This document shows, one piece after another, positions 33,561-44,676 of a stretch of DNA of 64,000 nucleotides (within the stretch, counting starts at the first letter, position 1; each line of letters begins with the position of its first letter). A program made the position numbers and the translations under genes. This DNA is from Diphasiastrum complanatum (lineage: Eukaryota; Streptophyta; Lycopodiopsida; Lycopodiales; Lycopodiaceae): NCBI GenBank assembly GCA_029204225.1, contig CM055097.1:59646883-59710882 (forward strand), written 5' to 3'. The notes beneath the pieces were generated by a model. The model worked only from the letters and a program-made list of their open reading frames with translations. It had not been told where the DNA came from and made no database searches.

Positions 33561-34135
33561 CACCAGGTAATTCTTCTATTTCTTGCATTGATGTATCTTT
33601 TAAAGATAAAACAGTTTGTATGAATTGTTGTTTTGATACTACAGTGTTTGGACCTCACGACCTCATTCATATGAGTGGGTTCGTAGGCAGCCAACCTGTG
33701 AATATTCTTTTTGACAACGGTTCTACGCATAATTTTATTAATGCTAAGTTGGTGTAGAAGCTGCAGCTGGCAACCACACCAAGTGACCACAAGTATGTGG
33801 TTAGGATGGCAGCTGGTGGGGAGCAGCAGGTCTGGGACCACTTTGTCCCCCACGTGCCGTTGAAGATTCAAGACTATGTAGATAGTTTGTCTTTTCATGT
33901 CATGAATCTAGATAAGGTGGATGTAATCCTAGGAAAAGAGTGGTTTTTTGCTAGAAATGATTCCTTAAAGAAAGACTATGTATCTCATTGTATTTCTTTC
34001 TTGCATAATGACTCATGAAATTGTCTTAAAGGCGATGAGCCTGATCTACCTTTTGTAACCGCTCATGAAGCGAATCAATGTATTTTGAATTCTGAGTATT
34101 TTTCGTATTTATGTTATCTGAAAGATGAATCTTAA
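33561..34135 (+). pseudogene. Chromovirus aspartic protease
   Basis: Same frame as gag. The active-site loop is V-N-I-L-F-D-N-G-S-T-H-N-F-I (about 33697-33740), with asparagine between the catalytic Asp and Gly where D-S-G or D-T-G is usual; D-N-G-S occurs in some gypsy copies. Then M-A-A-G-G and a later V-D-V-I-L-G-K-E-W, the standard end of the domain. Stops at 33757 and 34016 interrupt it. Confidence 0.85.
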
Positions 34136-34934
34136 ATGGATGCTTTTAGTACTCATAATGTCAATGTTGATGTATCATCTTTCCCTAAAGCTTTGTCTTT
34201 TTTTTATGATAATTTAGAATCTTCGCCTGAGGGCAAAATCTTTAAGAAAGTTAGGGAGGAGTATAGCGATATATTCCCTGAGCAGTTGCCTGAGGGTCTT
34301 CCCCCCTCGCGGGGAGTAGACCATCACATAGGTCTTCCCGACAACTCTACTGTATCGTTGTTTCCCTACAGGATGAGCCCGAAGGAAGAAGATGAAGTTG
34401 CTAATCAACTTAAGGAGTTGTTGCGTAAAGGCCATATTTGACCTAGTAAATCCCCGTGGGGAGCTTTTGTTTTGTTAACCGGCAAGAAAGACATCTTTGT
34501 GTCGATTACAAAAAGCTTAATAAAATGACAATTAAGAATCGTTATTCCTTACCTCGAATGGACGACTTAATGGACCGATTGAATGGTGCTAAATATTTCA
34601 CCAAATTGGACCTTAGGTCGAGGTACCATCAAATTAGAATATACGAGGGGGATGTTTCTAAAACTGGTTTTCGTACTAGGTATGGCCATTATGAATTTTT
34701 AGTTTTACTCTTTGGTCTAACTAATGCCCCGACAACCTTCCAGCAGATTATGAACGATATTCTTCGTCCATATCTGGGGAAGTTTCTCGTGGTATTTTTA
34801 GATGACATATTGATCTACAGTAAGACTCTTGAGGAGCACGAAGCGCATTTGCATACAGTCTTAGATAATCTAAGGCAGACAAAGCTTTATGCTAAGGAGT
34901 CTAATGTGAGTTTTTTCAAACTCGACTCAAGTAT
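34136..34934 (+). pseudogene. Chromovirus reverse transcriptase
   Basis: Opens with FPEQLPEGLPPSRGVDHHI and P-Y-R-M-S-P-K-E. A TGA at 34439 and a frame change near 34480 follow. The second frame then carries CVDYKKLNKMTIKNRYSLPR, FTKLDLRSRYHQIRI, FGLTNAPTTFQQIMN and the catalytic V-V-F-L-D-D-I-L-I-Y-S at about 34790-34822. The K-L-D-L-R-S-x-Y-H-Q-I and F-L-D-D forms are typical of chromoviruses, unlike the Tat/Athila-type RT at 14.4 and 51.1 kb. Another frame change occurs near 34910. Confidence 0.9.
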
Positions 34935-35660
34935 TTGGGACATATCATTTCCGATCGAGGTCTTGAGATCAACTATGATAAGGTCCAGAAAGTTCGTGAT
35001 TGGCCTATCCTGAAAACCATTAGAGAAGTAAAATCTTTTCTAGGTTTCACAGGCTTTTTTCATAAATTCATTAAAGACTATGTCTTAGTTGCATTGCCTC
35101 TAACGAATCTTCTTAAGGGAGTGAAGAAAGCCAAACGGAAAACTAAAAAGGGTAATAAGAAGAAGGCCGGAAGGTGTTCAAAGATCAGTCCTCCTGTTGT
35201 TTGGACTGATGAACTTAATCAAAGCTTTGAAGCTTTGAAGATGTTGGTATCTACAGCTCCTATTTTACACATAGTGGACCCTACCGGATCTTTTCTAGCG
35301 GAAACAGACGCTAGTGACTATGCAGTAGGTGCAGTCATTTACCAGGATGGTAGACTTGTGGCTTTCGAGAGCAAGAAGTTGGACTTAGCTCAAAGTAGGT
35401 ATTCTACTTATGAGAAGGAACTTTTTGCTGTCATCCATGCGCTAAATATCTGGAGACATTATTTGTACGGATCTAAATTTGTGGTTGACAGATCATGAAT
35501 CTCTTAAGTATATATGTGATGCCTCGGACCTTACGGGTCGTAAGGCCCACTGGTCAGAACTCATTCAAGAGTTCGAATTTGACATTAAGTACCATCGAGG
35601 TACGTCGAATTGTGTCGCTGATGCTTTGAGCCAGATTGGTGAAGTTAATTAGTTATGCTT
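34935..35660 (+). pseudogene. Chromovirus RT thumb and RNase H
   Basis: The frame 34935-35498 starts with MGHIISDRGLEI, a usual RT end block, then F-L-G-F-T-G-F-F-H-K-F-I. RNase H has L-A-E-T-D-A-S-D-Y (first Asp), Y-E-K-E-L-F-A-V (Glu), and after a frame change at about 35490 H-E-S-L-K-Y and HRGTSNCVADAL (last Asp). A lysine-rich insertion (KKAKRKTKKGNKKK) stands between RT and RNase H. All acidic catalytic positions seem present, but the frame does not hold. Confidence 0.88.
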
Positions 35661-36950
35661 TGCTGAGTTCCAATCTGAGTTGTATCTTTCTTTACGAGAT
35701 CTTTGTCGGATCGATGAGTTTTTCGGTCATATTTGACAAGATGTCCTGGTAGGAAGCTCTTTAATGAGAGACAATCTTGGAAAGCAGGATTCCAAGAAAT
35801 CTCGCGAAGAGAAGATACTTGATGATTATTCCATTCGGAATGGTTTGCTTTTCCGTAAAGGAAAAGTCAGTGTGCCAGATATTGTGGACATTAGGGCCCA
35901 AATCCCGCACGAGTGCCACGATAGCCCCAACGCGGGACACCCTAGTATACAGAGGACGCTTGACCTTGTTAAGAGAAAATTTTATTGGCCAAAAATGAAG
36001 GGTCGAGTCGAGGCATACGTTCAAAAGTGTGAATGATGCCAAGTAAATAAAGCGGAAAGACTCAAAGCAGCTGGTCTGTTGCATCCATTAGAAACTCCCA
36101 ACAAGAAATGGGAAAGTATTTCCATGGATTTTGTGGTCGGACTTCCCAAGTCAGGGAAGGGTCACGATGCTATTTGAGTAGTAGTTGACAGGCTAACCAA
36201 AATGGCACAGTTTATTCCAACAAAAACTACTGTCAAAGCTTCTGAACTTGCTCAACCCTTCGTTGAAAAGTTGTTCAGGTTGTATGGATTGCCGAACGAT
36301 ATTGTTAGTGATCGTGATTTCAAGTTCGCTGGCAAGTTCTGGCAGGCGGTCTTTGAAAGACTAGAAACTACTTTAAGTCTATCGTCTACGGATCACCCAG
36401 AAACCGATGGTCAGACCGAACGTGTCAATCAGTCGATGGAAGATATGCTTCGCACATATGTTTTCAGATGACAATCAGATTGGAAAAAGTATCTCCCAAT
36501 GGTTGAGTTTGCATAAAATAGTTTGAAGCATTCTGCCACTGGTTTTAGTCCTTTTATGCTCTTGTACGGCTTTCAGCCTCGTTCCCCTATCTCCGTTGGA
36601 CTCAAAGGTCTCAAGGTTCAAGCTGCAGCGGATTTCTTGCATGATATGTAGGAAATGTTGCAGGTGGCTAGGGAAAGCATTAGATCGGCTCAAGACAGAG
36701 CCCAATTCTATGCCAACCGAAGTCCCACTCCTCAAGAGTTTGAGATCAGTGATTGGGTGTATCTTAGAATCCCCAAGGACTCTAAGACACTTTGAACGGG
36801 GAAATGTCCGAAGTTATCTCCACATTTTAGCGGTCCTTTCAAGGTTCTTAACAAGATTGGTAAGACCGCTTATAGACTGGAACTCCCTGTTGGAACTAAA
36901 GTTCATCCTGTATTCCATGTTAGTCGTTTAAAGGAATGACTTGGTGGGAA
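35661..36950 (+). pseudogene. Chromovirus integrase
   Basis: The frame at 35764-36036 has the zinc-binding part (H-E-C-H-D-S-P-N-A-G-H, then V-Q-K-C-E and, past a stop, C-Q-V-N-K). Core: S-M-D-F-V-V-G-L-P (first Asp, about 36122), IVSDRDFKFAGKFW (second Asp) and DHPETDGQTERVNQ (Glu), the full D-D-35-E. The C-terminal part has F-Y-A-N-R and [10 protein letters not shown]. Stops at 36034, 36175, 36469, 36514, 36649, 36793 and 36937 mostly look like single-base changes of Gln, Arg, Trp or Tyr codons. Confidence 0.9.
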
Positions 36951-36984
36951 AGACGACCTGATTTCCACAGATGATCTAGTTCTA

Positions 36985-37168
36985 TTGGAGGATTTGACTA
37001 CTTTTGTATCCCATGAACCGGAAAGGATCATGGATACTCGATGACATTAGTTGAGAAATCGTATGATCTCTGAACATCTGATTCGTTGGAAAGTTAGGTC
37101 AGATGATGAGGACACATGGGAGAAGGAGGATGATCTAAGACTTAGATTCCCTGGTTTCTTCCCATAGA
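36985..37168 (+). pseudogene. Integrase C-terminal chromodomain
   Basis: After HEPERIMDTR the frame (with a TGA) reads LRNRMISEHLIRWKVRSDDE, then D-T-W-E-K-E-D-D-L. The order of an aliphatic-rich strand, W-K, and (D/A)-x-x-T-W-E matches the chromodomain that names the chromoviruses and that targets integration to chromatin. Placed directly before the PPT, as usual. Confidence 0.82.
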
Positions 37169-37178
37169 AGGAAGTTTT

Positions 37179-37191
37179 TATGGGGGAAAAA
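37179..37191 (+). promoter_or_regulatory. Chromovirus polypurine tract
   Basis: TATGGGGGAAAAA immediately precedes the 3' LTR start at 37192. Confidence 0.85.
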
Positions 37192-37659
37192 TGTTATGCA
37201 CCATAACGGTACGCCCTTCAGTGACGGCCTCGCAAGGGGCATGACATAGGACTGGAGTTATCGACATGTTTAGGTGCCACGCATCACCATCCTAGGTGGT
37301 CACGTGTTGGCGGCAGGACTGTGCTTGATGGGACCCACTGCGCTATGCCTATATAGTGGTGGGGTTTTCCTCTTTCGATTCACTCAGTCTACCCGGGAGT
37401 TGGTGGATGGAGAGCACGTGCATGAGCCAGAATGTATTTCCAGGCCAGGAGATGTGTACTAGGGAGAGCCGAGTGCGATGGCTGGTGGTATGGGACGCTA
37501 GTTATCGTAGGAAGCCGATCGGGCATGATTATGTCAATTGCTTCAGGGCATGGGGGTGGGTCGGTTGTGACCCTACGGTTGGGCGGTTACGGTGCGTCGT
37601 CATTGGTATGGGGTGTGCGGAACCTTCAAGGCAGTCGATGATCTTAGGGAGTTGTAACA
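37192..37659 (+). repeat. Chromovirus 3' LTR
   Basis: 468 bp, TGTTAT...TTGTAACA, matched along its whole length to the 5' LTR with about 40 differences by eye. TATA at 37349-37356. The ORFs inside it are not genes. Confidence 0.93.
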
Positions 37660-38120
37660 GTCTGGCGTGAATATTATCGCTCTGTCCTTTAAAAAGGCAT
37701 GGGGAATATCCACATTGGAAAAGCCTAAGTACAAGTTACAAATGGCTGACCAACTTAATGACGACGTCTGTCGGTCACATAAGCAATTTACCGATTAAAA
37801 TTGCAGGTTTGATTTTCACCACAGAGTGTGTAGTATTAGATTTTCCTGATGAACCACACACCTATCAATTCCTTCTTGGAACGTCTTGGTTAGAAATGAC
37901 TGGAGTGATTCATGATTGGGAGAAAAACAAAATAGTTTTTGGCAATAGAGATAGGAGAATCTCTGTCGATGCCACGTGAAAGATAAAACCTACATGAATT
38001 GAGGATGATTGGCCTTCAACTACCTATGATGATCCAGAAAGTATCAATTCAACCATAAAGGGTCATTACGTGCAGAGTATTGATATCATTAAATGGGGTC
38101 ATGCTTTAGCAACCATCGAT
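37660..38120 (+). pseudogene. Gypsy protease, right half of the interrupted host element
   Basis: Begins within the active-site loop (S-G-V-N-I-I) that started at 30700 and continues with KKAWGISTLEKPKYKLQMAD. A frame change follows, then ECVVLDFPDEPHTYQFLLGT, S-W-L-E-M-T-G-V-I-H-D-W and I-V-F-G-N-R-D-R-R. It ends in IIKWGHALATIDC at a (TG)n(TC)n array, the same residues that end the family's minus-strand copy at 19140. The two halves are the same reading unit split by the chromovirus. Confidence 0.85.
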
Positions 38121-38137
38121 TGTGTGTGTGTGTGTGT

Positions 38138-38182
<45 letters not shown>
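38121..38182. repeat. Compound (TG)n(TC)n microsatellite
   Basis: About ten TG then twenty TC units. It replaces the rest of the gypsy element at the point where the family's coding text breaks. Confidence 0.95.
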
Positions 38183-38184
<2 letters not shown>

Positions 38185-38277
38185 CATGCTCTCTATATAT
38201 GTTGTGTGTCTCTATATCATGAACACATCTTCTACTATATATAGTATCAACGCGTAGCTAAGTAGTACATCAATGCT

Positions 38278-38339
38278 AGGTGACGTCATATATGTTGATA
38301 TCAACGTCATATATATATCCAATATAGAGAACGTCACCT
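38278..38339. repeat. Nested palindromes
   Basis: AGGTGACGT (38278-38286) pairs with ACGTCACCT (38331-38339), and a perfect 12-base palindrome GTTGATATCAAC sits at 38294-38305. The TGACGTCA inside is also a consensus bZIP site, but at 1 kb from the eS26 gene a role is unsupported. Confidence 0.6.
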
Positions 38340-39200
38340 GTCTCATATGCCTATTGTCTTGCATTCAACATGTTAGTCTTTGACACTTATTAGTCCATAT
38401 TTGAATAAATTTTTTGATCTAGTGTTGATAAAGAAGCTATTTTAATTAGAAACTATTAAACTACCCTCATAATTTATCTAGGATAACGAGAGATTCCACC
38501 ATTGACAAAATGGTTGCAAACCACCACCTCCTGGTCCATGTGGCTTGGAGTGAGCCAAGAGCAATGCCTATAGGTTTAGGGTCGTAGAATGTTACTTGCC
38601 ATAGTCATGGAGGTCGTTAGTGCTCGGATAAACCGACAAACTATAGAAATGGAACCGGCAAGTTTTCTCAAAAATCGATATCATAAAATGTTTAACGATT
38701 TTTTATAATGCATATTTACCTTTTTCTAAGTAAAGTTTTCAAAAAATTGAGAAGTTCCATAAAATGTAGGTTTTTTGATGATAACTCAAAAGAGGTTTCT
38801 CGACCATTGGAGGTCGTTGCCTCCGTAAGTTCCATGTGGCTTGAATGAGTGGTTGACAATGATCCATCTAGGACCGTCTCACAATGTCTTAACAGGCTCA
38901 AAGCCACTCCATGGGTAACAAATGAGCTGCAAACGTCTAGTAGGCCCTTAGAATGTGCCTGTGCATCGCCCGACCAGTGAATAGGTCGGCCTAGCCAACT
39001 TCCCACCAAAAGCATGAAGTTTGGCTGAGGTTGACCCTTGCAAGTGTCAAGTGCACAGAAATACATCCAAAATGTAAACCGCGCTAGGACCTGCTGAGCA
39101 GGGCGACGACACCCACCCATGCTACCGTGGTTGGCGTGCAGGTATAGTTAGTCACTCAACACTCTGAACCGCTTGTGTCTCGGATCCAGCCACATGGAAA
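38340..39200. other. Spacer upstream of the eS26 gene
   Basis: A minus-strand ORF of 134 residues (39120-38716) has no domain. No element ends recognised. Confidence 0.45.
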
Positions 39201-39488
39201 AGCCCAGAGGCTTTCCCATCTATGCTGACCCACAATGGGTTGAGGTCATGTGCATTGTGTGGGTCTGAGTTAATAAGTGACCATGCCACAATTAGTCCAT
39301 TCGGCGGATAAAAACAACCGGTGGATGACCTTCTTCTCCGTCTTCATAAAGCTTCCCGATCAAGTTTCTGTTTTGCAAACCCTAGTTCTTTGTCTTAGGT
39401 TTTGCTGCGGCGCTCGCTCGCCACCGCCACTCTCTCTCTCTGCCATTTTGCGCCTACGACAGCAAGATCTAGTGCCGCGTTTGCAGCC
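39201..39488 (+). promoter_or_regulatory. eS26 promoter and 5' leader
   Basis: AGCCCA (39201-39206) is the reverse of TGGGCT, a site II-type element; AAACCCTAG (39377-39385) is a telo-box. These two are commonly paired in plant ribosomal protein genes and coordinate translation-related transcription. A weak TATA-like GATAAAAAC is at 39307-39315. A pyrimidine-rich leader (CTCTCTCTCTCT, about 39430) precedes the ATG. The transcription start is not fixed. Confidence 0.65.
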
Positions 39489-40760
39489 ATGGTGAGGAGC
39501 CGCAGCTCTTTCTTTGTTGCATAAGCTTCTCTGAATTTGTATTTGTAGCATTATAGTTTAGTATGATGCTTTGCCTCATCTTGCTGTTTAGTTTTTGATC
39601 CCAAACGATGCTGTTGTTTGTTGCAGACCGTGAAACGAAGGAACGGAGGCCGTAACAAGCACGGCCGTGGCCATGTTAACCCGATCCGTTGTTCTAACTG
39701 TGCAAAGTGTGTACCTAAGGTAGGCTTTCGTTATGGAGCCAGTGATCGGTCATTGTTATATCATGGTTTGATTTATTTCAATGTAGTTGTTCGGATTATG
39801 TACTAGCATTTTTATATGTGCAAAACATTAGTAGTGAACTTTGCTGATAAAAAATTGGCTTATCCAGGATAAAGCTGTGAAGCGATTTTTAGTCCGGAAT
39901 ATTGTGGAGCAGGCAGCTGTCCGTGACGTTCAAGAAGCTTGCGTTTATGACGGTGTGTTGTCCTGTGTTTTTTTAAGGAATTGGAATAATCGTTTGGCTA
40001 TTTTGTCCTGATTGCTATATAAGAAAAGTCAGCTTTTTGTTTTCGTTTTATTTTTGTATGCTCGGTTTTTTGTACAATCTGTAGGATGGTTATTTTTCTT
40101 CTCTTGGATGTCCCTTTGTGGGGGTAATCCCCTGAACCCTTAGAGAGGATCACTGGCACTCCTTATTGATATTTTCTTTGAAACACTTATATACTACAAT
40201 CAACTATTGTCTTCAGTGTTTCTAATTTAGGATGTAGACACATGATAGAAAAACATCAAATATCACATAGCATTCTGTTGGCAGGTTATACGCTTCCAAA
40301 GCTTTATGCGAAAATGCAGTACTGTGTCTCCTGCGCAATCCACTCGCACGTCGTGCGTGTCCGGTCTCGTGAGGCCCGTCGAGTTCGGGAACCACCACAA
40401 CGCTTCAGAAGAAAGGTTTTCCACTGTTTTCCATCATGAAATTCTGATCTATGTAGCCACACCACCTTCCCTCTTGCTTAATGGCACTGCAATCCATTTG
40501 GTCTGAGACAATGAGCGCCAGCCTCATGGGGATTATTCATTGGCAAAAACTGTCAAGTTCCAGGCTGGCTTAGTACATTAGGCCGAAGGACGCAGCTCAG
40601 ACACGTGAGAGCAGTGTCATATAGATACAGGGTTTAACACCTGCTAGTTGATTAACTTTTGAACTCATTGTTGTGCTAACAAAGGTTTTGTTACTTGGAT
40701 TAGGAGGATGGACCTCCTAGGCAGGAGCAAGGTGGTGCTCGTGGACCTCCTGCAAAGTGA
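39489..40760 (+). CDS. RPS26: 40S ribosomal protein S26 (eS26), five coding exons
   Basis: Structural protein of the small cytosolic ribosomal subunit near the mRNA exit. Coding exons: 39489-39491 (the ATG alone), 39627-39719, 39868-39952, 40285-40415 and 40704-40760. All introns are GT-AG and together they give 122 residues without a stop. Recognition is firm: [14 protein letters not shown] at the N-terminus, zinc ligands C-S-N-C and [42 protein letters not shown] and a basic, Pro-rich tail. Plant copies are usually near 130 residues; the tail is slightly short. An intron right after the start codon is a familiar layout for plant ribosomal protein genes. The telo-box and site II motif upstream suit it. 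This is the one gene I consider intact. Confidence 0.95.
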
Positions 40761-43700
40761 TACTCCCCATCATCTGTGAAAGGTATACCATACTCATCGG
40801 TTTTATCAGATTGGACTCCCCTTTTCCAACTTAGCCCCTATATCCAGGCATCTTTATCAATATGTCAATTTAACGTCCTTTCCTTTACTTAGTGTGTTAA
40901 ATTTACATGTCTGAATGTTTCTCAAGATAGCACAGCACTGGTTTTTTCTTTGGAGTGTAAGTTATTATATTAAGCCCTGTCACACAATTTTTACTTGAGT
41001 GCAATTTGATTGGCACTGAACCACATTTCGAATGTAAATTGATCTGATCAATCAGGATGGGGGTGATTCCTATTGCCTTATATACAATCTGTTTTACTGT
41101 ATGGAATGCAGGAAATCTTGTATTTCTTTATATTTAATGCAGGAAAATGAACTGCCTATTAGTCCCTGCCCAATTCTTGCCAATCTGAACTGGCACAGTC
41201 CCATCTTAAAGCCTTAGTCCTGTAGTGATCATAGTGACAGATTTGAGATTTGAGCCTTTTGGAATCGATTTGAATTGTTTTGTGATTTGAGTAAATTTTT
41301 TCCAAATGTTGTTGGAAATCTGGTGACGTACTCGTGCACCTGCGTATGAATTGCACTTCCCATATTACTACAGCATGAAGTATGATTCATGGGACCCCTT
41401 TCATGACTATGTGATAATGCTGTGATTGCTATTACTGTCTTGATTGGCTGTTTTGTAAAGAACTAACTCAAGTGACATGTCACAAACTTTATGTTTTCTT
41501 AGTATGGCAATTGCAAGTTGGAGGGTTTCTTGCTGCTATGATTTGAGATCAAGCATGTTTGCAGTGCTATGTTGTTCTTGTGAGCAGCTTCCAACTGGTT
41601 TTTTGAGAGGTTGAGGAGGCATCGAATAATTTGCTGTGCTTTTTTTTAAAGCAAAAACAAAAAATTGAACAGAGTTTATCGTTGAGGATATTTAATCTGT
41701 TTTGTTTTATCACATTCATGTCTTTGGAAGCATTTGAGGAATCATGATTGATTCAAATTACTGTTGAAAATGAAGTCTTGGAGTTTGTGTCTTACACCTA
41801 TTTGATGCATGTAGGTGCTTCTTAAGTAAAGATTTGGGCTGGCTTCTAAAATTTCCAAATTTATATAAAAGATCTATTTTTATGTCTCGAAGCAATGCTC
41901 AAATTTCAAGGTCATGTGATGAAAATGGTGAAATTCTCACTATGAAGCTCTATTGATTATCAAAAGTTACGGATGCTGATGACCACCCACATTGTATGAA
42001 ATTTGCCAGTTGTGCTAGGTAGTTTGTCCTTTGACTCTCTATTCATTTGTGTACTTCACCTATCTTATCTTGGTTTACTTCTAGGTTGGTTGACATTCTG
42101 TTAATACTTTGTCTTGTCTGAGAAATTGATATCAAGTATCATTCACATTCCTTTCTAGGCCTGTTAGAGCACAAAGGCATACATTACCAGTTCTTTGAGG
42201 CATTGGTCAGATGATGATAACATGGAATAACCATTTTGAAATCTACAGTGATAATTTATGTTACGGATGCTGATGGCCATTTCCTGTTGTTAAATTCAGG
42301 AAACAATCTTGTTGGTCTATTTTGTTTTGGGTTCTTCTTTACCTTAAGTGTTCAAATCTTATTTCCTTGAGGATATTGTTACTGTTAATTATCTATTCTA
42401 TTTTGCTAGTAGCTCAGTGAAAGACAAGTTATATAGCCATCCATTTTGGTTTTGTACATTTTATGTCGTGGAAAATGAATTTTGGATGTATAGAGTTTAT
42501 AATGTTCGCTTTTCTATTTAGATGTTGGATTAGGGCGATGTTCTTAGAAGATGTGTTTCATGGACCACTTATCTCTTTTAAGCAACTACAATCAAGGTGT
42601 TGCTAGACAGGTCATTCAATCTTATGCTTGCTGTTTACTGGTCGCTGTGTCAGTTATGTCATTTGTTTTTTTGGATGCCCTTTGTAGTGTCAATGCCAGC
42701 TGTGACTGACCTATTGGACATGATAGAACACGCTATCAGATGTTCATATTTACTGTATCTACCAGACTTTTAGTAGCCACTTGAGTTGTGATGGCTGAAG
42801 TATACTGTATACTCAAGGTTTTCAACCAAGTTTCATCATTTATCATGTTTTTACGAGGAGTATTTTTCAAATTCGGCTGTAATTCCCCCCATATAGCAAT
42901 TTGTCTAACAGATATGTTGGTATTTTTTGAAGCCTGTGCTGAATATGTGCAAATCAGGAATACCTACTAGCATTTGCTACGGTTTATGTCTTCTGATGGC
43001 TTTGCAGTGCAACGTTGAAGAGAGATGGAGGCCCACATTTGTTTATGCAAGAATCTTGTGCCAAGCTACTCTATTTCAGGAATCACTCGTTTTCAGTCCT
43101 TATTTCTTGAAGATAAATAGGATCAGTTGTAGGGAAATACGATGAGATTTACCAGTTTGAATGTGGTCAATGTCAAGCCTTGGCATTTAATTTGGAATTA
43201 TTTTGTATTCAACTAGGAAATTTTGGCTTTCCAATACATTGGATTATTGTCTAATGCCATGCTGTAAGGTGATAAATTTCCACCATGAAGATTGTTCACT
43301 TTGTGAAGAAGATTATGATTCAAGACTATCAGAGATACAACCAAAATAAGTATTGATGGTTACGAGTTATGATATTGAGGTTCTACTGGTTAACAAGACA
43401 CTGGGTATCTGTGCCTGCTGTAACTTCTATACTTCATTGTATGTGTGCTTCTCTAGCTTTGACAATTGGTGATTTAGTTAGCTTGGTGTGTACTGGGCTC
43501 TTCCTTGGCTTTCTTGAAAGTCAATACTTCTTTTGGGCCCCAAAAAATGCTGTTGCCAGTGAGCGTTCTTGAAATCCATGAATCTTGTAGCTTTATCAAA
43601 TATTAACCTGCATGAGTGCAACTTCCATTCAAGATGAACCCTGAAATCAAATAGAAAACCTGAAAACTGCTTTATGCTTTATGCAGTGCCTTTCCAGCCT

Positions 43701-44500
43701 AAAAGGTACAGTAGTTCTGTAGTGTATGTTTAATAACAGCAATGCTTGCTGAAAGAGGCAAGATTGTGAGGCCACACCTGCAATTTTGTCTTGGTTATGT
43801 TCATAAGCCATTTGATTGTTTTCTTATTCTCAACATTAATTAGTCCGTAAGGGGGCTCTTATATTTACTCAAATGTAGAGACAGATACTGTGCAGTCATT
43901 GATTATTTGTTGCAAGTGAAAAATGCCCCACCTCAAAGAGTCTAGAATCATTTATTTCAGGTACAAGTTTATTAGAATCAGTTGGTATAGGCAAAATCTG
44001 AAAATGCCCTTAATTGTTGATTGATGGACCTTATTCATTAGCATACTGAGCAGGCAGACTCTTTCCATATTGTATTTGCGTGCTTGTCATTTGTATGTGG
44101 AAGGATCTTTGCGTGGATGAAACCTGAGTGTTTCAACAAAATGCTATCTAAATACGTCCTAAAATAATTCTGAAAAACCATTAGAACAATCTACATTCTA
44201 TCTGCAGAAAATTATTGTTTTTCTGCTTCCCTAGTCTATTCAATTTCACTTGTATTTGTATGCCAATGTATTTGTATCAAATGTTGTGATTTTGGTCGTA
44301 GAGTAAGTTGGTGAGAACTACTAAAATCTAGTGCCTTGGTTGATGCTTTGATTTGTTGCAAGTAACTTTGTTTTTTGTAGCATGAAGATGGTCTTATTTA
44401 GGGTTTGTGTTTAAGGGAAATTAGAGCTTCACAGATATTTTTGATCTGTTCAACAAATCAACTTTTTAGCAATGAAGAAGGAATGCGACCCAATGTCACT
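40761..44500. other. Long spacer downstream of RPS26, no recognised gene
   Basis: About 3.7 kb of AT-rich DNA. No domain-bearing ORF on either strand and no LTR or transposase sequence. GTTACGGATGCTGATG occurs at 41966 and again at 42260, a short direct repeat. The first few hundred bases probably hold the RPS26 3' UTR. Confidence 0.5.
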
Positions 44501-44519
44501 TTTTATTGTTACTAGTTCT

Positions 44520-44676
44520 TCTCTTCTCCTCTTGCTTCACATGGCATGGCTGGGGGGCTAGATCTAGGTTTGATCTAGGTTTGGTTGGGCAGTTTGGCTC
44601 CATAGTCTCTTTTTTTGTGTTCTCCTATCCTCATCTTAGGGGCAATCCTTTAGGGTCTTTACATTGGTATTAGAGC
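44520..44676 (+). repeat. Possible copia LTR end with PBS
   Basis: TTTACAT followed by TGGTATTAGAGC (44665-44676), one mismatch from the initiator Met-tRNA complement, looks like an LTR-PBS junction. The upstream 150 bases include a duplicated GATCTAGGTTT. No gag follows and no partner LTR was seen. Confidence 0.4.

Larger units (their letters stand above)
30714..37659 (+). mobile_element. Complete but inactive Ty3/gypsy chromovirus
   Basis: 6,946 bp with two LTRs of 469 and 468 bp that both start TGTTAT and end TTGTAACA. It has a PBS two bases after the 5' LTR, gag with CCHC, protease, RT, RNase H, integrase and a C-terminal chromodomain-like segment, and a PPT immediately before the 3' LTR. 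The flanks are GACTG (30709-30713) and GTCTG (37660-37664), a five-base target duplication with one mismatch. By eye the LTRs differ at about 40 positions, mostly transitions. The insertion target is the protease gene of another gypsy element. All coding domains carry stops or frameshifts. Confidence 0.93.

Noticed and set aside
33250-33898. Minus-strand ORFs of 112 and 211 residues
   Set aside because: Antisense shadows of the chromovirus gag and protease, which have clear motifs on the plus strand.
37274-37670. ORFs of 62-104 residues
   Set aside because: They lie within the 3' LTR and are not maintained in the 5' LTR.
39360-39551. Minus-strand ORF over the RPS26 start
   Set aside because: Antisense to the leader and first intron; no domain.
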